DNA from: Dasyornis broadbenti | Lineage: Eukaryota > Chordata > Aves > Passeriformes > Dasyornithidae | DNA: 64,000 nucleotides | Assembly (NCBI GenBank): GCA_013397935.1 | Contig: VZRN01002235.1 | Span: 248,001 to 312,000, forward strand | Direction of reading: 5' to 3' | In this document: positions 38,282-51,976 of the stretch, in pieces | How the letters are laid out: each line of letters begins with the position of its first letter | Position numbering within the stretch: position 1 is the stretch's first letter | Notes under the pieces: generated by a model | Told to the model about the DNA's origin: nothing | Seen by the model: the letters and a program-made list of their open reading frames with translations, nothing else | Database searches by the model: none | Program-made: the position numbers and the translations under genes

Positions 38282-39768
38282 AGTTGTATTAAATAAATCC
38301 AGGGCTTCAGTCCTTTGCTATTTAATATGTGAAATGTCTAGACAGCTGTTCATTCCAGAACTGATTTCTACAAAACACACACATTTTTACAAAGAAAATC
38401 ATGCTTTTTGGGGGGCTGCCTAACAACTCACTAAGACAGTTTCTGGCAGCAGTAAGAATTTTCGTCCAGCAGTTCTATCCCACAAGAAAATGATTTTTTC
38501 TAAGATATTAAAAAACAATAAACCTGATTTTAAAAAAGGATAATTCTTATAAGTAGCTAATAGATGGAAGCTTGTTTATTTACAAACCATTTTAGGAATA
38601 TACCCTTTTTATTATTATTATTCTTAAGTTCAGAAAAATGATTTTTTTTTTTTTTTTATTGAGTGGAAAGAATGTAAGTTTTTTCTGTGTTTACATTCAT
38701 GGAAGCCCTTGATCTTAGGATAAAACCTAACTCATTAATAATCCTTAATTTCAAATTATGCTGTTATAAAGAGGATTTAAACACACTATAAATATGCCCT
38801 TAATAAAATCTTGGCCATTCATTTGGAAGGCTCTCAGGGAAACACAAAGTACAAGACTAATTTGTCAGTTCAGACTGGCTCACAACTAAGGGGAGGTACT
38901 ATAGGTAGATTTAGTATTACAAGACAAGATGATGGAATCATTTGCTGTTTCCATGCTTTTTCTTCCAGATACAGTCAATGACAAGTAATTGTTCTCTGGA
39001 ATATGGTTTAAGAACTGGCAAGATGCTTCTTAATATACCCTCCAGTCACACTAAGAACAAAGGTCTCCAAAACATATTCAGTTTATTCCTTTCCTTGGGC
39101 TGGGTAGGGGAGATAAGTTGTGAGCACTTTAGAAAAATCTCTTGATGACAATGGATAAAATTTTACAACAGTAACTCTGTGTAATATGTTGTCCATCCCA
39201 CAGGAGTCCAGCAAAATTTGCAAATGTCAGACACCCTGGATAAATTTTCTGCAGGGTAAATTGATTTCATATTTTAGCATTTCTGTTAAAGAAATAGGAA
39301 GCATGTCTGGAAGTTCACAAATGAGATTACCCTTAGAACTTCATCCAGACGCTGCAATATGCAAACCCAGGCTTTATTTTAACCTCCTTGTCTGCCATGG
39401 AACAATACATGACAGTGATTTTAAAATAGAAGACATCCTTTTTGTTTCCTTTTTGTTTTTTGCTTGTTTGTTTCGGTAGGTGGCCCAGCAGGATGTTTGA
39501 GTGTTGCTTTCACCAACTCTCAACAGTATTCTGATTTGCAGTTTTAATTTTGAAGTTATGAAGTCACAAAAATGAAAAAAACCCTGAGATTAACACTGAA
39601 CAGTACAATGATATTTCTTCAGAATTTAAAGTCACAAAAGAAATCACACTAATAGTGTTAAAGTATATGCAGGCTTCTATAGATAACACAATTCATGAAA
39701 AATTCTGACATCACTGTAAGATCTAGAGACTAAAACTAAGATCTATTTCTACAGTCGTTTCATTGCCA
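38282..39768. other. Unique sequence, no gene seen
   Basis: Includes a T run at 38642-38658. The plus frame 39186-39479 begins near a CATCCCACAG acceptor-like site but has no recognised domain. Confidence 0.55.
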
Positions 39769-40502
39769 AAATCATGGAATGTTAAGGGTTGGGAGGGACC
39801 ATAAAGGTCATCTAGTTCTAGTCTTCACTGCCAAGAGCAGGGAGATCTCGCACTAGAAGAGGTTGCTTTTAAAGCCTTATCCAACCTAGCCTTGAACACT
39901 TCCAGGGCTGGGACATTCACAACATCCCTGGGCAACATGTTCTAGTGCATCATCACCTTCACAGCAAAGAATTTCTTCCTACTGTCTAACCTCTTTCAAC
40001 TGGTACCCATTACTCCTCATCCTATCACTCCAGATCCTGATGAAGGGTCTCTCTCCAGCTCCCCTGTAGGCCGCTTGTTGATGCTGGGAGGTTGCTGTCA
40101 GGTCTCCACACAACCTTCTCTTCTCCAGGCTGAACAGCCCCAACTTCCACAGCCTAACTTTGTAGGGGTTGTACTCCCGTCCTCTTAGCAACTTTGTGGA
40201 TTCCTCTGGACTTGTTCCAACAGGTCTATGTCCTTCCTGTGCTGGGGACTCCAGAGATGGATATAGTGTTCCAGGTGGAGTCTCACCAGAGCAGAGCAGA
40301 GGGGGTAAAATCCCCTCCCCTACCCTGCTGGTCATGCTGCTTGTGATGCAGCCCAAGATTCTCTTGGCTTTCTGGTTTGTGAGCACTCACCACTGGTTCA
40401 TGTTGAGTTTTCCATCAGCCATCACCCACAAGTCTTTCTCAGCAGGGCTGCTCTCTTTCACAATCTGTAGGTGTGCCTGATATTGCCACAACCCTTGTGT
40501 AG
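39769..40502 (-). mobile_element. CR1 LINE 3' fragment, minus strand
   Basis: The plus strand carries the reverse complement of a CR1 3' region, beginning near the 3' terminus (ATCATGGAATGTTAAGGGTTGG) and continuing GGGAGGGACC..AAGGTCATCTAGTTC, TTGAACACTTCCAGGGCTGG, GGCAACATGTTCTAGTGC, CTTCTCTTCTCCAGGCTGAAC, CTCTGGACTTGTTCCAACAGG, GCAGCCCAAGATTCTCTTGGC and AAGTCTTTCTCAGCAGGGC. On the minus strand the frame at 39979-40386 includes KLGLFSLEKRRLCGDLTA, the CR1 ORF2 tail motif. At 734 bp it is one of the longer uninterrupted CR1 pieces here. The 5' part, with endonuclease and reverse transcriptase, is absent, as usual for 5'-truncated LINE copies. Confidence 0.92.
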
Positions 40503-43500
40503 TACACTGTGCTTTAATTTAATAAATTTTAAATAGTAGCCAATAAATATTTAAGCAAAATACTTCATCTGGAAAACAATGTTGTTACTAATACTATTGG
40601 CCCTAGGTGTTTACTTTAAAGAAAAATGCACACAAATCATGTTACTCTGGACCTTGCTCTTTCACCAATAGCTTTATAAATGAATCAATAGCAGCTGTTG
40701 GAAAGCCTTAATTAATTTGAAAATGAGGATGTAAAAATATACACATTTTGGCTTGAACCAACTGTAAAGGAAGGAAAACCTTGCCAGCATTGTAGCCAGA
40801 TTGTCCTTGATGATGAAATATAAAGCAGTACTGTTTTTTATGAAGCTGGAATGAAGGACACTAATTTAAAGTGAAACCTTACATCCATCTTTGAAACAGA
40901 GTTTGTGATGAAGACAGCAGTTTGAATTTTTTTTGGCTTGCTGGATTAAAATCATTAGAAGGAGTATCTCACATATTTCTGGTTATGAACAAAAACCATT
41001 ATTCAAAGGTTTAACTTCACATTTCTGTTCACTTTGTTAGTCAGGTTTGAAATCTCTCAACCATAAAACTCACACAGTCCTTAGCCTTTCCAGACTGACA
41101 ATGGTTTAACATATTTCCCATAATAGCTTTCCCTTAAGAGGCAGAATTACCTGTCTGAAGTGGTGAGAGGGGAGAACCTTTTAGATCTACCTGGTTAACC
41201 AGATACTTTACAGTGAATATTTTTCATCAGCTGTAGAGTTGGAATGAAATTCAAAACTCCTTATGGTCCATTTTTTCTTCCCGAACTTCTCTGATTTCAT
41301 CCCCAAACAGGTATACTTCAACTCTGCAAGGTGAGTGTAAATTATTTTGATAATGTCACAATAAAATAAAAGCTACATGCTTGAAATCAGCTCAGTGAAA
41401 ATAAAAAGAAGTGCCACACAGAGCAATGCCTGACGTGTTGTGCTCATCACTCTATTAGTCCCAGGGAGACTGTATCTTTAAACGACAAAGCGTTTCAGTT
41501 TCAGTGTATTGTCTGGTTCCTGTCTCCTTCCACATTCCATATGTCAGCTCTGTAACTATTACTTGAGCTAATCTAAAAGAAATAACCCACCTATTCAGGA
41601 GAAGTCTGAACATTTCACGTGAGATTACATTTCTTCCTTTCCATGTCAGGAGCGATAAGCAAAACCCAATACCCTGAGCAAAGAAATGATAATTCAAAGA
41701 GAAAGAAAATACTCTTGACATTTTAACAATAACAAGTTATTAATATAATTCACTTCAGCTGAAAGAAAGTAGAATACATTTACAATGCAACTGAATAAAG
41801 GTTAAGTGTATTTTGTGTTTTGCTCTGCATTAAATATAAATATCTGTCATATCAAATCCTAGACTAGTTGTAAGCACCCTCTTAAAATCTATGTTTCTAG
41901 AAGAAAAGAAAGCAATTTAAAATACCATTTTTATAAATGAGACAATCCAAATCAGGCAAACCCCATATGGAATAGCTCAAGAAATCTAACATAGCTATTC
42001 CAAGCAGAGTTCTCCACACACTGGGAAACACCACAATCTCTTAAATACATTTGGTCCTATTGAGATACAGTACGGTTGCAGCATCTCACTTAGGGCCAAT
42101 TTCCCAAAATAAAGGAATATAAAGCAGGTCTGTGTCTTCCTTTTCCTTGCTTGTTTCATGTTATCCCTTCCATACACTTCTCTATGAAAACCATATGTTT
42201 TTGTATAAGAAAATATTTTACCAATAAAAATAACACTGTAGATTTATTCATAAGAATTTTTAAAAGGTACATGCTGTATTATAAAATACAAGACAAAACT
42301 CCAATATAATCAGTCACAAATCCACTGTCATTCTCTCCTTCTTGTTAATTAATAAGACCAGCTGGTCTGAAGAAAGCATTGACTTCTGAAGGTAGCACTG
42401 GCTTCTCCGCATTTGGGATCAAAGACTGAAACTACCAGAACTGTCCACTTTCATCAGTGGCATCCTGGCTCTTTCCTGGGATGCTTTCAAGGCAGCATTT
42501 GAATTGCCTTTACTTTCCTATAAAGCTTAGGTCAAACCCTGTCCCCGAAAGGTAAGAGTCTCTCAAAGGTAAGAGAAGCAATGGGCTTCAGGCTAGCTTC
42601 CCACTACAGATTCCTTTTCAAATTGACCACCAGTGGTAGAACAATTCTGTTCTAAAGCTAGGAGATATGGTCTGTCAACACTGGCAAGAGTCTCGTTATT
42701 TCGAAACAAAACCCGAACAAACGATGAAAAACAGATGCTCTAAATTTTTGGGATTTTATACCATTCAGGATTTGGGGATACAACCCCTCACTTAGGATGC
42801 ATCTTCCAGCTGGTAAAGCCCTTCACAGCCAAGGACCAAACTCCACTTGCTGCTATTTGCTTTACAATGGTCAGAAATATGTACAAGGTTGCCTACATAG
42901 CTACTGAACGTACGACGTTTGATCCCTATACCCTAATCATCCACTAATATATGAGTGGGTGTAACAGAATAATGGGTACTTGTCAGTAGTATTTCTGTTT
43001 CTCTATCATGCTCTCCTTTAAAAGCTCAAAAGGTAAAGCACTTGGCAGATGTGATGTGCAAAAAATGCTTCACAGAAAGTGGTAACTCTCAGAGTCAGAA
43101 GAAGAAAGGACACATGGAAAATACTCGTGCACAAGTGTTCTTCAACTAAAATGAATTAAATAGAGAAAGCTGAGGAAGAAAATTGACCACAGGGAATAAA
43201 ACAAAAGCATGCAGAGGGGAAAGAATTTTTTTTTTTTTCCAAGAGTTAATGAGAAGTTCAGCTGCAAATTGAAGTGGTATGAAAGTATACAAAGGTAATT
43301 AGAAAAACATGTTTAGTCTGTGAATGGAAAACATAGCTTATTTGGAACCATGGTTCTCACATTAAAAAGGCCATTCCAGCATCAATAATAGATACACATT
43401 TACTTACTCTACTGCTATGAGAAACCATCTTTACAATGAGGTGAAGGTTATATTTAAGAAGGCAAGGAATGCAGCCAGACCTTGCAAAGGACAGATGTAC

Positions 43501-46100
43501 CTTGTCTGCTGCAGCTCTAAGCAAAGTAGAAACTTGTAACACTGATGAGATTTGCAAGGTTTTAGAAGTCACTAGCTCTGTTCAGAAAACATCTGCAGAA
43601 GCCAGCTGCACGTGGACAATGCCAAAGAGTAAAGAGAAAACAAGCCAGTAATTTTTTTCCTTTTAAATCTATGATGACAAGCTCAAAGGCTGCTGAACAG
43701 CCACCTTTTACTGGGAAAAAGACACATAAAACTTCTGCATTGAGAGTAAAAGTGGATGGTGGAATGAATACAGAAGTCTACTAACATGAAAGGAAAGTGT
43801 ACGTATAAGGAAAGCAATTTCAGTGAGGAGCGCAACAAGTCAATTAAAATAGACACCAACTTAGAGGAACAATCTTCAGCTCCATGTCTGCCTCTGCTAC
43901 TTTCTCTGAAGTTTAAAACAAAGACTGAAAGCAAATCCACCTCTTTTCCCTACCACAGAGGGAAGAGAGCCTCCCTGTAAGTTCAGCAGCTTTCCTGTGT
44001 GGGTGGCACAGGAGTAGTTGAATAGCAGGAAGTTTCCAGGAGAAGGGAGTGTGAAAAGGTCTGTTTAGATATTCCTCACTCTTCAGGACACCTCCATAGG
44101 GAATGTCCTCCATACCTTTTTGACCTCAAAGTGGGTATTAAACCCTGCATTTCTTAAAAGTCCTATGACTAAAAAAATGATCAGGCATTAACATATGTTA
44201 AGCAGTTGCAGCTGAGACAGCATATTTTCTTTCAGATTTGCCTACAAAGAGAATTTAAAAAATATACACCAAGGTGGCAGTTTAACTCTTGCCATGAAGA
44301 TTAAGGGAGATGACCTCAATTTCCCTCCCACTCATCTGAAACTCAGGCCTTTGGGCTAGTTAGCTCTGGTACAGTCATACTGTGAAGTTACTTCCAACTC
44401 CACTGAGAGATTTTGGATGGAAGAAAATATCATTAGAAATAAAATAGTTCTTTAAAATTAATAAATAAAAAACTCTAAAATGCACACCTTTAGTTATTGC
44501 AAATCAATAGATTAGATCTCTATCATGACTTCTCAAGGGACTTTAAGATCTAAGCAATTACTTATAAAACTGTTTTAAAATATCTTTTTCCTTGAAGAAG
44601 CATCTATGAAAGAGTTCCAAAAACTGTATTACTTAAAATATATTTGTTATTCACATAATCTACCAGTGCATGTTCTTAATATATTCAAGAAAGACCTTCC
44701 TTCAAGTACTTCACACTCAATTCAAGACACATTTTGGGGAAAGCACAATAGCATTCCTGTCCAAAATCCATTAAAGCTAAAGGTCTATGTAGTGTTCTGT
44801 TGAATGGGAGAAACGAGGTCGCAGTCAGTGTGCATAACTGGTGACAGGAAAGAGACCCAAGAACAATGTTTTTGACTCAGAAAATAGTTAAAATGTTTCC
44901 TACTTCTTCATCAACTAAACAGGTTAAAAATTCTGAAGTAAGCCTGCTACACCAAAGCAGCAACATTGGGATTATAAGTATTTTGATTGATACAATGAAA
45001 AGTGACAGTAACACAAAAACCACCCTGGTAGCTAGAAAAGAGGAGCTACTACTAACTCCTAAGACAATTATGAAGAAAAGTAATTGTTTCATCACAATTT
45101 TGCTGTTTACCTTATACAGAAATAACGGGAGTGAGAGAACACAGAAAAAACAATGTTCACACTTTCTTAAACTAAGATTCTATTCAAAATCTCATTTTCC
45201 AGTTTAGAACCTCTGCATAGCTTTTTTTAAGGAGTTGCAAGAGATCCAGATGATGGAAACACATCTGGAGATTGCATTGTCTAAAAAATTTTCTTGAAAA
45301 TGCATTTATATGAAAAATCTAAAGCTAACATTCAAACTCAAGTATATCAAAGTTATATAAAAGAGGACAGCATTTTTGCTAGAAGTATTTTGATTGATCA
45401 TTTGGTCTTTAGCAGCTCACAACTCCTGTATCATGTTAATGATGCTCTTTTAAGGTCACAAGTGAAATCCAACCAGCTGTCGTGCTTTATGTAAGGGCTG
45501 AATTAGTGACATCAGATTATAGTAAAGAGAGTGGCCCAGACCTGAGCACAGAAAAGGAATAAAATCTTTTTCCTATTGTAGTTCTTTTTAAACCCTTTGT
45601 TGACTTTTGTTTGACAACTTACCTCTAAGGCATGAAAGAGCTAAACCATGAATACCACAAGCTTGTAATTTTTTTTTAATCTCCAAAAGCATAAATAATT
45701 ATACTGAAAGCTTTTCATAATGCAATAATGATGTTCTACATGAGTCACTATTAACAAAGACAACATACTGCCACTAATGACTTTAACACTAACTAGTGTT
45801 ATATATTATCATCATCATCAAGCACAGTGTCTTCTCGTTTGCTAGGAGGTAGAGTGCATCAGTTCACCCAGAAAGCATTAACCAAAAACATTCTGGGTCC
45901 TCCCAGAAAAAAAATGGTGTACATTTATACTTTAGGGTGTTCATACCAGGGTTAGAGTGCGATAACTCAGGCTAGTATATCATTGCTCACTTCAAACGAG
46001 TTAATTGAGAGTTTTACCAGGAAAATATTACCAGCTGACCAAAACCGTGAGCTGAAGACATCCCCTCTAACACAGAAAACAAAAACAAAAAAAAAAAAAA

Positions 46101-46158
<58 letters not shown>

Positions 46159-47779
46159 CCTATATTTTGCCATGTAATGTTACAGCTAAGCTCCCTGGAG
46201 AAGGTTAATTTTAAATTAGGATGGTGCCTGCAAGAGATGCAGTGACATTTCTGACTACTACAAGTTGTATCCTACAAGATCACACAAACGTAAAACAGTC
46301 ATTCATGATGGTAGACAATGTATTTGCTTAATTTTAAGAAACAAAACAAAAGGCAGCAAAAGCTAGGACATCAAAGAGACTGTGGACCCACAGATTTTAA
46401 TATCTGTGGGATACCAAAATTGGTGGATATAATTGCTGGTACTTTTAGTAATAGTTTTTTGAAAGTTTCTGGAGAGGGCAGATATGTGTAGGATAGTAAG
46501 TTAGTAAGAGAGTTGCAGTAATTAAAATGGACTGGACATTTTACAATATTTCTCCAATTCCAATTCAATCTCAACCTCTAATTTTTCTTTCTTATTTCTT
46601 TCACTTCATTTCCACTTCATGTCTCTTGGAAATGCTACAAAACATCCATAATCTGTGAATAGTCCACTAAAACTGGAATAACAATGGGGCAATTATTTTT
46701 TTTAAACTGAACTTCAGAGCAACACTTTCTATAAGGGAAAAATATCTATGTAAAAATTCACAAACTAAACAATTTGCATAGGAAATTAAAATCTATGGTG
46801 TACCTACAACATTGGGAGCAAGCTAAGGTGCCTCAAGAAACATTGATGATTTCTGCAGAGTCCCACAGAGATAGCATACATCAAAATAGCCCTTTCAAAG
46901 AGAAGGCAAGTTTTACTGCATCCCTGAATACTGGTAGCATGTACATAAAAAGGGTAACTAATATTAAGAATCTTATTTTATCCCTGAAGCTAGGAAGCAC
47001 TTTCTAGCTGGCACAGCACTTATAAAATAATACTTATTTAAAACAATTGTATATAATTTAATATATTCTAAGTCCTCCTTTTGATTGATAACTGCTACAT
47101 CAAATAAATAGTCCAGGTTTTAGTTTGTGTAGACATTCAAAATACAAATAATGTCTTTATTTACCTCAAATAACTTTTTGTTTATTTTGAATGGGAGAAA
47201 ACATACATAAATTTTGTTTAATTAATAGCTATTCACACCCAGGAGACAGATTATTATGCACAGACAAGGGTTTTGTTGCTGTTATAATGGTGTGTGTTTT
47301 TATTTTGTGGTGTTTCTGACCTGAAAATTGAACTTGTACAAAGCCCGTGAGGCTTCCCAAAGAGTAGCAATTTCTCTTTATTATGCTTTGAAGCAGCAGG
47401 CTCATATTGCCCCTATAACACCAACTTTTGCATTCACAGAGTATCATAGTACTTAGATAATTTACAATTTCTGTTAGAAACAGGTAGAGTGTCTGAAGCT
47501 TCATCAATTTTTAGTCAATTTGCATGATTCAACATAAAGACAGATAGCAAACCAAGACAGTTTAATACTCAGCCTGTGGGAAGACAGTATGATAGCTGTG
47601 ATGTTACAAATAGCAGGCTTCCTGTTGCTGTTATCTCAGGTCAGTAATTCACAGAGTGGTGAGAAGCCTTAACTTTATAAAACTGTGGTGTCTCAATAAA
47701 GGACAGTGAACAAAACCAGGGAATAGTGATATGCCTCAGTGCAAATCTATGGGACAGAAATGTTTTGATGTCACGTTTA
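40503..47779. other. Mostly unique AT-rich sequence without recognisable gene
   Basis: I recognise no TE family. Several plus-strand frames cluster at 43469-43651, 43786-43980, 44606-44803, 44866-45207 and 45294-45494. They are Lys/Ser/Thr-rich, lie in different phases, and no family is apparent; decayed coding sequence is possible but unproven. There is an ATC microrepeat at 45808-45819. Confidence 0.5.
46079..46153. repeat. Long poly-A tract (52 uninterrupted A)
   Basis: An A-rich lead (46079-46101, with C at 46086 and 46101) is followed by 52 consecutive A from 46102 to 46153. I see no recognisable retrocopy upstream and no target duplication. The poly-Lys and poly-Phe frames in both strands are its shadows. 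Confidence 0.97.
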
Positions 47780-47960
47780 ATTCTGGACCTGTGTCCAATA
47801 AGAAGCTAGAAAGAGCAAAACAGGTGATCAGGGGTACAACACAGTACCTGCCTAAGGAGATACTAAATAGAAAAGGTCTCTTTAGTCTGGAGAAAAGTGG
47901 GGAAGGGTTTGCTAGGAGGGACCTACAAAGTGTCGTGCCGCTTGGAGAAATGAAAGAACA
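47780..47960 (+). mobile_element. Probable CR1 LINE remnant (ORF2 tail), plus strand
   Basis: Within the plus frame 47731-48006 the peptide KGLFSLEKSGEGFARRDLQS resembles the CR1 ORF2 tail signature (G-L-F-S-L-E-K-R-R-L-R-G-D-L), preceded by LERAKQVIRG, which resembles the 'VQ..A.K.IRGLE' part. The nucleotide match is poor outside this core, so boundaries are approximate and a chance match is not excluded. Confidence 0.5.
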
Positions 47961-48618
47961 ATCTTTGCCTAACATTTTAGATCTCAAAGACTGGCAAAGC
48001 AAATGACACAACCAAGGTGGGGCCTGCGTCCCCTGCTCCTCTCCACTCGTCACCCCCTCAAACAGGCATTCATCACATCAGTCAAGCTTTGGAAACCCTT
48101 GTTGTGGGGCACTTACAGGCATCCACAAAGCAACTGGAATACTTGATAGGAGAGTGAAAAAACACCAGGCTATTAAATAAAAAAAACAGGCATCCCCAAG
48201 CTACAGGTTGCTGAAAACGGAGACCTTGTTTTGGGGGAGGTGTGCTTACTGTGCCACTACACCATGGTGCCCTCCACATCTTGCAGGCACTTCAAGGCTT
48301 CTGTTCCCAGTTCCTGATGTGACAGATTTCATCTCAGCCCAGAAAAACTATTCACATTTTATAGAACAAACCAGTCATCTGATGCATACCATGAGGTGCT
48401 TTGGCTGTTTATCAGGTATGAAACAACTCTATTTACCCAACAGCTACAGTAACATTAATGACAAGCACCACTGAACCTAGACAGGACGTATTACCAAAAA
48501 TTTAACGTATTTTAATACATTCAATAAATTTTAAGGAATTCCTTTTAAATGTTTAAAATGTATTGCATGAAAGAAACAGTGAACAGCTTAAGACTGCCAC
48601 AGTGCCAAGATCCATCAG
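47961..48618. other. Unique sequence, no gene seen
   Basis: Frames at 48082-48279 (minus) and 48208-48474 (plus) are unassigned. Confidence 0.5.
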
Positions 48619-48692
48619 GAAGGAGAAAGAGAGAGAAAGGGAGAAAAGGAAGGAGGAGTGTGGGGGGGAAAGGCGTGGAGAGAGAGAAGACT
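48619..48692 (+). repeat. Purine-rich GA low-complexity tract
   Basis: AGGAAGGAGAAAGAGAGAGA-type sequence with a G8 run near 48662, almost pyrimidine-free on the plus strand. Confidence 0.85.
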
Positions 48693-48931
48693 AGCTATAG
48701 AACCTGCTAGATTAACTGAAAACCAAGCAAAAATATAGAACATTTTATGAAATACATAAACCACCTACCTATGAGGTCTCCTGTTCAAACCCAGCAAGTT
48801 TTGGAGCCCTACCCTAACAAACCCCGTAACTCTTGTTTTCTTGATATCTGATGGGATGAACACTACAATTTATCAAAATTCTGAAGGACATACTCCCTCC
48901 CCTAAGTGCAAAGACTTAGTTCTATAAGAAC

Positions 48932-48994
48932 AAAAATAACTAAAATAACTAAAATAACTAAAATAACTAAAATAACTAAAATAACTAAAATAAC
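48932..48994 (+). repeat. 9-bp minisatellite, seven units
   Basis: Seven head-to-tail copies of AAAATAACT (63 bp), essentially perfect apart from the edges. The units are directly adjacent with no spacer. Confidence 0.95.
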
Positions 48995-50934
48995 ACCCAC
49001 ACTTAAAAAAGATTTCCCTTATTCACAACTTATTAATTAGAAATAAAGTGTTCAAACCCTAGAAAAAATCAGCAAATAACTGTTTTCCTCCTTTCCAAAA
49101 CCACCCCCCGTATTACAGAATTTCATATGTTGAAGTCGCCACTCAAAATTACTTTCTTAGTAAATTTTAGTCAAATTCCCAAGATATCTCATTTTTCTTT
49201 CTTTCTCCAAGACAGTCATTTTGGAATCTGACAATGACAGATGCTGTAACCATCCTTCAGACCTAGTTAAGCACTGTTAGTTATATAGATTTAATATATA
49301 ACCTATTCAAAAGCAATGTGTTGAAAACATTCTTCCAAATCATTGGCTGCTAATGAAATATCAGCTCTTCCACATTAAATTATATTATATTATGGTGCTG
49401 CTTCACCTCTTCACAATGTAATTCTCTGCTGAGAGATCAAGGTTGCTGCCAATTCCATGCCCTTTAATCAAATCTGAATGCTCAAATGTTTTATCTGGCT
49501 TCTACTTGCTAGTCTGGCCTTGCACATGGTCCTATTTAACTCCTGTGTGGTTTCTATAAAGTCTGACAGGATGTCTTGGCATGATTACAGTTCCTATATG
49601 TGCTGAAGTTATTACTGTGGTATTAGAAAATGTGTTGTCAACCAGGAATTAACAAACCAGCTAAGATAAAATAACTGTAATCCTGCACCTTCATTAGAAC
49701 TGGACTCAAACTGTGATTATCAAAGAGAAGGAAATATGGGTTTGCAGCTAATGCCATGGCTATGTGCTGAAGGCTTCAATTCCTGGTACTCCGAAAGATT
49801 TCTTGCTTGATCTGGAGCTGTGCCTCTTGGAGCCATGAGATTGTAAGCACTTGTTAAAGCATCTAGTCACATTTGCAGATCCTTCAAAAGGTCCTTGCAT
49901 ATCACTGACTTCAATATTATACAAGCATGAAAGCTAGCATTTTTAAAAACTGTAACACACACATAGCTGCACCTCCAGAAATTAGTATGCCTTGGAAATA
50001 TTGAAAGATGTATGTCCTCACCACTTTTCAGCTGTAAATTTGGGATATCTTTGCTAAATCCATTTCACTGCAGTGTTCAGAAATGATCAAGGTGGCTCAT
50101 TGTTTTATGGTCCTAAGATATGACGCTCCACACATGAATCCTTTAGCACAAGCGTTTAGGAAAAAGGTCTAAGAAAAATATGAGTCCAAAGTAGTTAGCC
50201 ATGGAGGTAGATCTTAAAGATTAATGAATGAAACAGGGGAAAACAATGATCGTTTCAACTCTTAAAAGGTCTGAAAGAGATAAAAAAAGGCACCTGAACT
50301 GATGATGTGGACTGACTGAAAATGCAGAGAGGCAAGCAGAGCTCCAAAGATACTTTCAGTTTTGGATCTATCTCTAGAGTTGTCAAAGAATTGAAGAAGG
50401 AATAAGAAAAGAATAACAAAAAATTAAGAAAAGAATGGATATCGAATGGAAGCAAAATGAGAAATGTCTACTCTTTACTGAATTTTGTTTTGAAATTATT
50501 AAAGTGAAAGACTCATTAATTTTCTGCTTTTGAGAAAGTAGACACAATTATATTGTATACCCAAATTCCACTGCATTTTCAGTGAAGACAATGCGTAGTC
50601 TATTTCTTCCTTAACATTTGTTAGAAAAAATAGCATTAGAATTACCAGAGTCTGATGAATAGGATCTAGTTACTTCAACATAACTTAGAACACTCCTTTA
50701 AAAAAAAAAAAAGGCTTTGTTATAATTTCATTATATAAATTTGTTACATTTATTACATGAAATGCTAAAATTCTCGAGGAAAATCAGCAGAGCTCCCAAA
50801 AACCATTTTTCCAAGAGAAATATGCATTTCTGTAGTAAAAGCAACTCTATCAGTTCTCCTATTCCATTTTGTACCCAAGGCACACCATTCAAAACAAAAT
50901 TCAACTTTTAATTCCACACTAGAAGTATAACGCA
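48995..50934. other. Unique AT-rich sequence, no gene seen
   Basis: An A-run (12 to 13 bp) at 50700-50712. No repeat family or convincing coding frame. Confidence 0.6.
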
Positions 50935-51520
50935 CTGGTTTTGGCTGGGGCAGAATAAACTTTCTTCACAATGGCTGGTATGGGGCTATGTTTTGGATTT
51001 GTGCTGAACACAGGGTTGACAATACAGAGATGTTTTTTTTATTGCTGAGCAGGGCTTACACAGAGCCAAGCCTTTTCTGCTGTTTGTATGTCCATGCTGG
51101 TGAGGAAGTGGGGGCTGCATGGGAGGTTGGGAGGAGACACAGCTGGGACAGGTGACCCCAACTGACCAAAGGGATATTCCAGATCATGTGACATCATGGT
51201 CAGTGCATAAAGCAGGGGGAAGAAGAAGGAATGGGGGAATGTTTGGAGTGATGGTGTTTGTCTACCCAAGTAAGCAATATGCATGATGGGCTCTGCTCTC
51301 CTGGAGATGCTGAACACCGGCCTGCCCATGGGAAGCAGTGAATTAATTCCCTGTTTTGCTTTGCTTGTGTGCATTGCTTTTGTTTTCCCTATTAAACTGT
51401 CTATATCTCAACCTATGAGTTTTCTGGTTTTTACCCTTCCCATTCTATCCCCGATCCCACTGGCAGGGAGAGTGAGCGGCTGCCTGGGGCTTGGCTGCTG
51501 GCTGGGTTGAAACCATAATA
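50935..51520 (-). mobile_element. Solo ERVL-type LTR, minus strand
   Basis: A 586-bp LTR collinear from end to end with that at 21091-21670 (plus-strand left end CTGGTTTTGGCTGGGGCAG; right end GGTTGAAACCATAATA, where the sister has ACCACAACA). Shared blocks include GAACACAGGGTTGACAATAC, ACACAGCTGGGACAGGTGAC and ATGTGACATCATGGTCAGTG. No exact target duplication is visible (ACGCA left, TATAG right), so one flank has changed or the ends are slightly misplaced. No internal retroviral sequence adjoins. The frames at 51039-51374 and 51283-51510 are LTR read-through. Confidence 0.88.
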
Positions 51521-51976
51521 TATAGCTTCCCCGAGGCAGCTCTCTCATCTCAATGATCATAATCAGTTAGCAGAAAGTGTCACCTGGATGTAGATATTAG
51601 TTTGCAACCATTCTAGACCTCATCATAAAACCCACATCCAGGCAAGATCCTGAAACTCCATCTCTTTTTGGATGATCTTCTTTCTTAGAAGGAGGAAGAT
51701 CCATTGTGCTCAGATGCAAGACCTTCTTAGTGTACTGAATAACTTCCAAAGAGACTACGGAAGGCACCAAAGTGCTAACTGAAAACTCTTGAATGAGAGA
51801 TGAGCTGGATAACTTCTACACAATAAGGAGAAAATGGCTATTTTTGCCAGAAAATCCTTCAGTCCTGAGTCCTTCAGGTTCAGTGATCCTTCACCTAATG
51901 AAACAAAAAGCAAACACCACCTTGATTTTTCCCACTTATAAGGCCTGATTGTGATTTCTGAGTAAGATAAGTGCTC
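51521..51976. other. Unique sequence, no gene seen
   Basis: No repeat or coding signal recognised. Confidence 0.55.

Noticed and set aside
45967..46177. Poly-Phe and poly-Lys open frames.
   Set aside because: Created entirely by the poly-A tract at 46079-46153.
48932..48994. CRISPR-like direct repeats.
   Set aside because: Units are 9 bp and directly adjacent without spacers, in a vertebrate genome context; this is a minisatellite.
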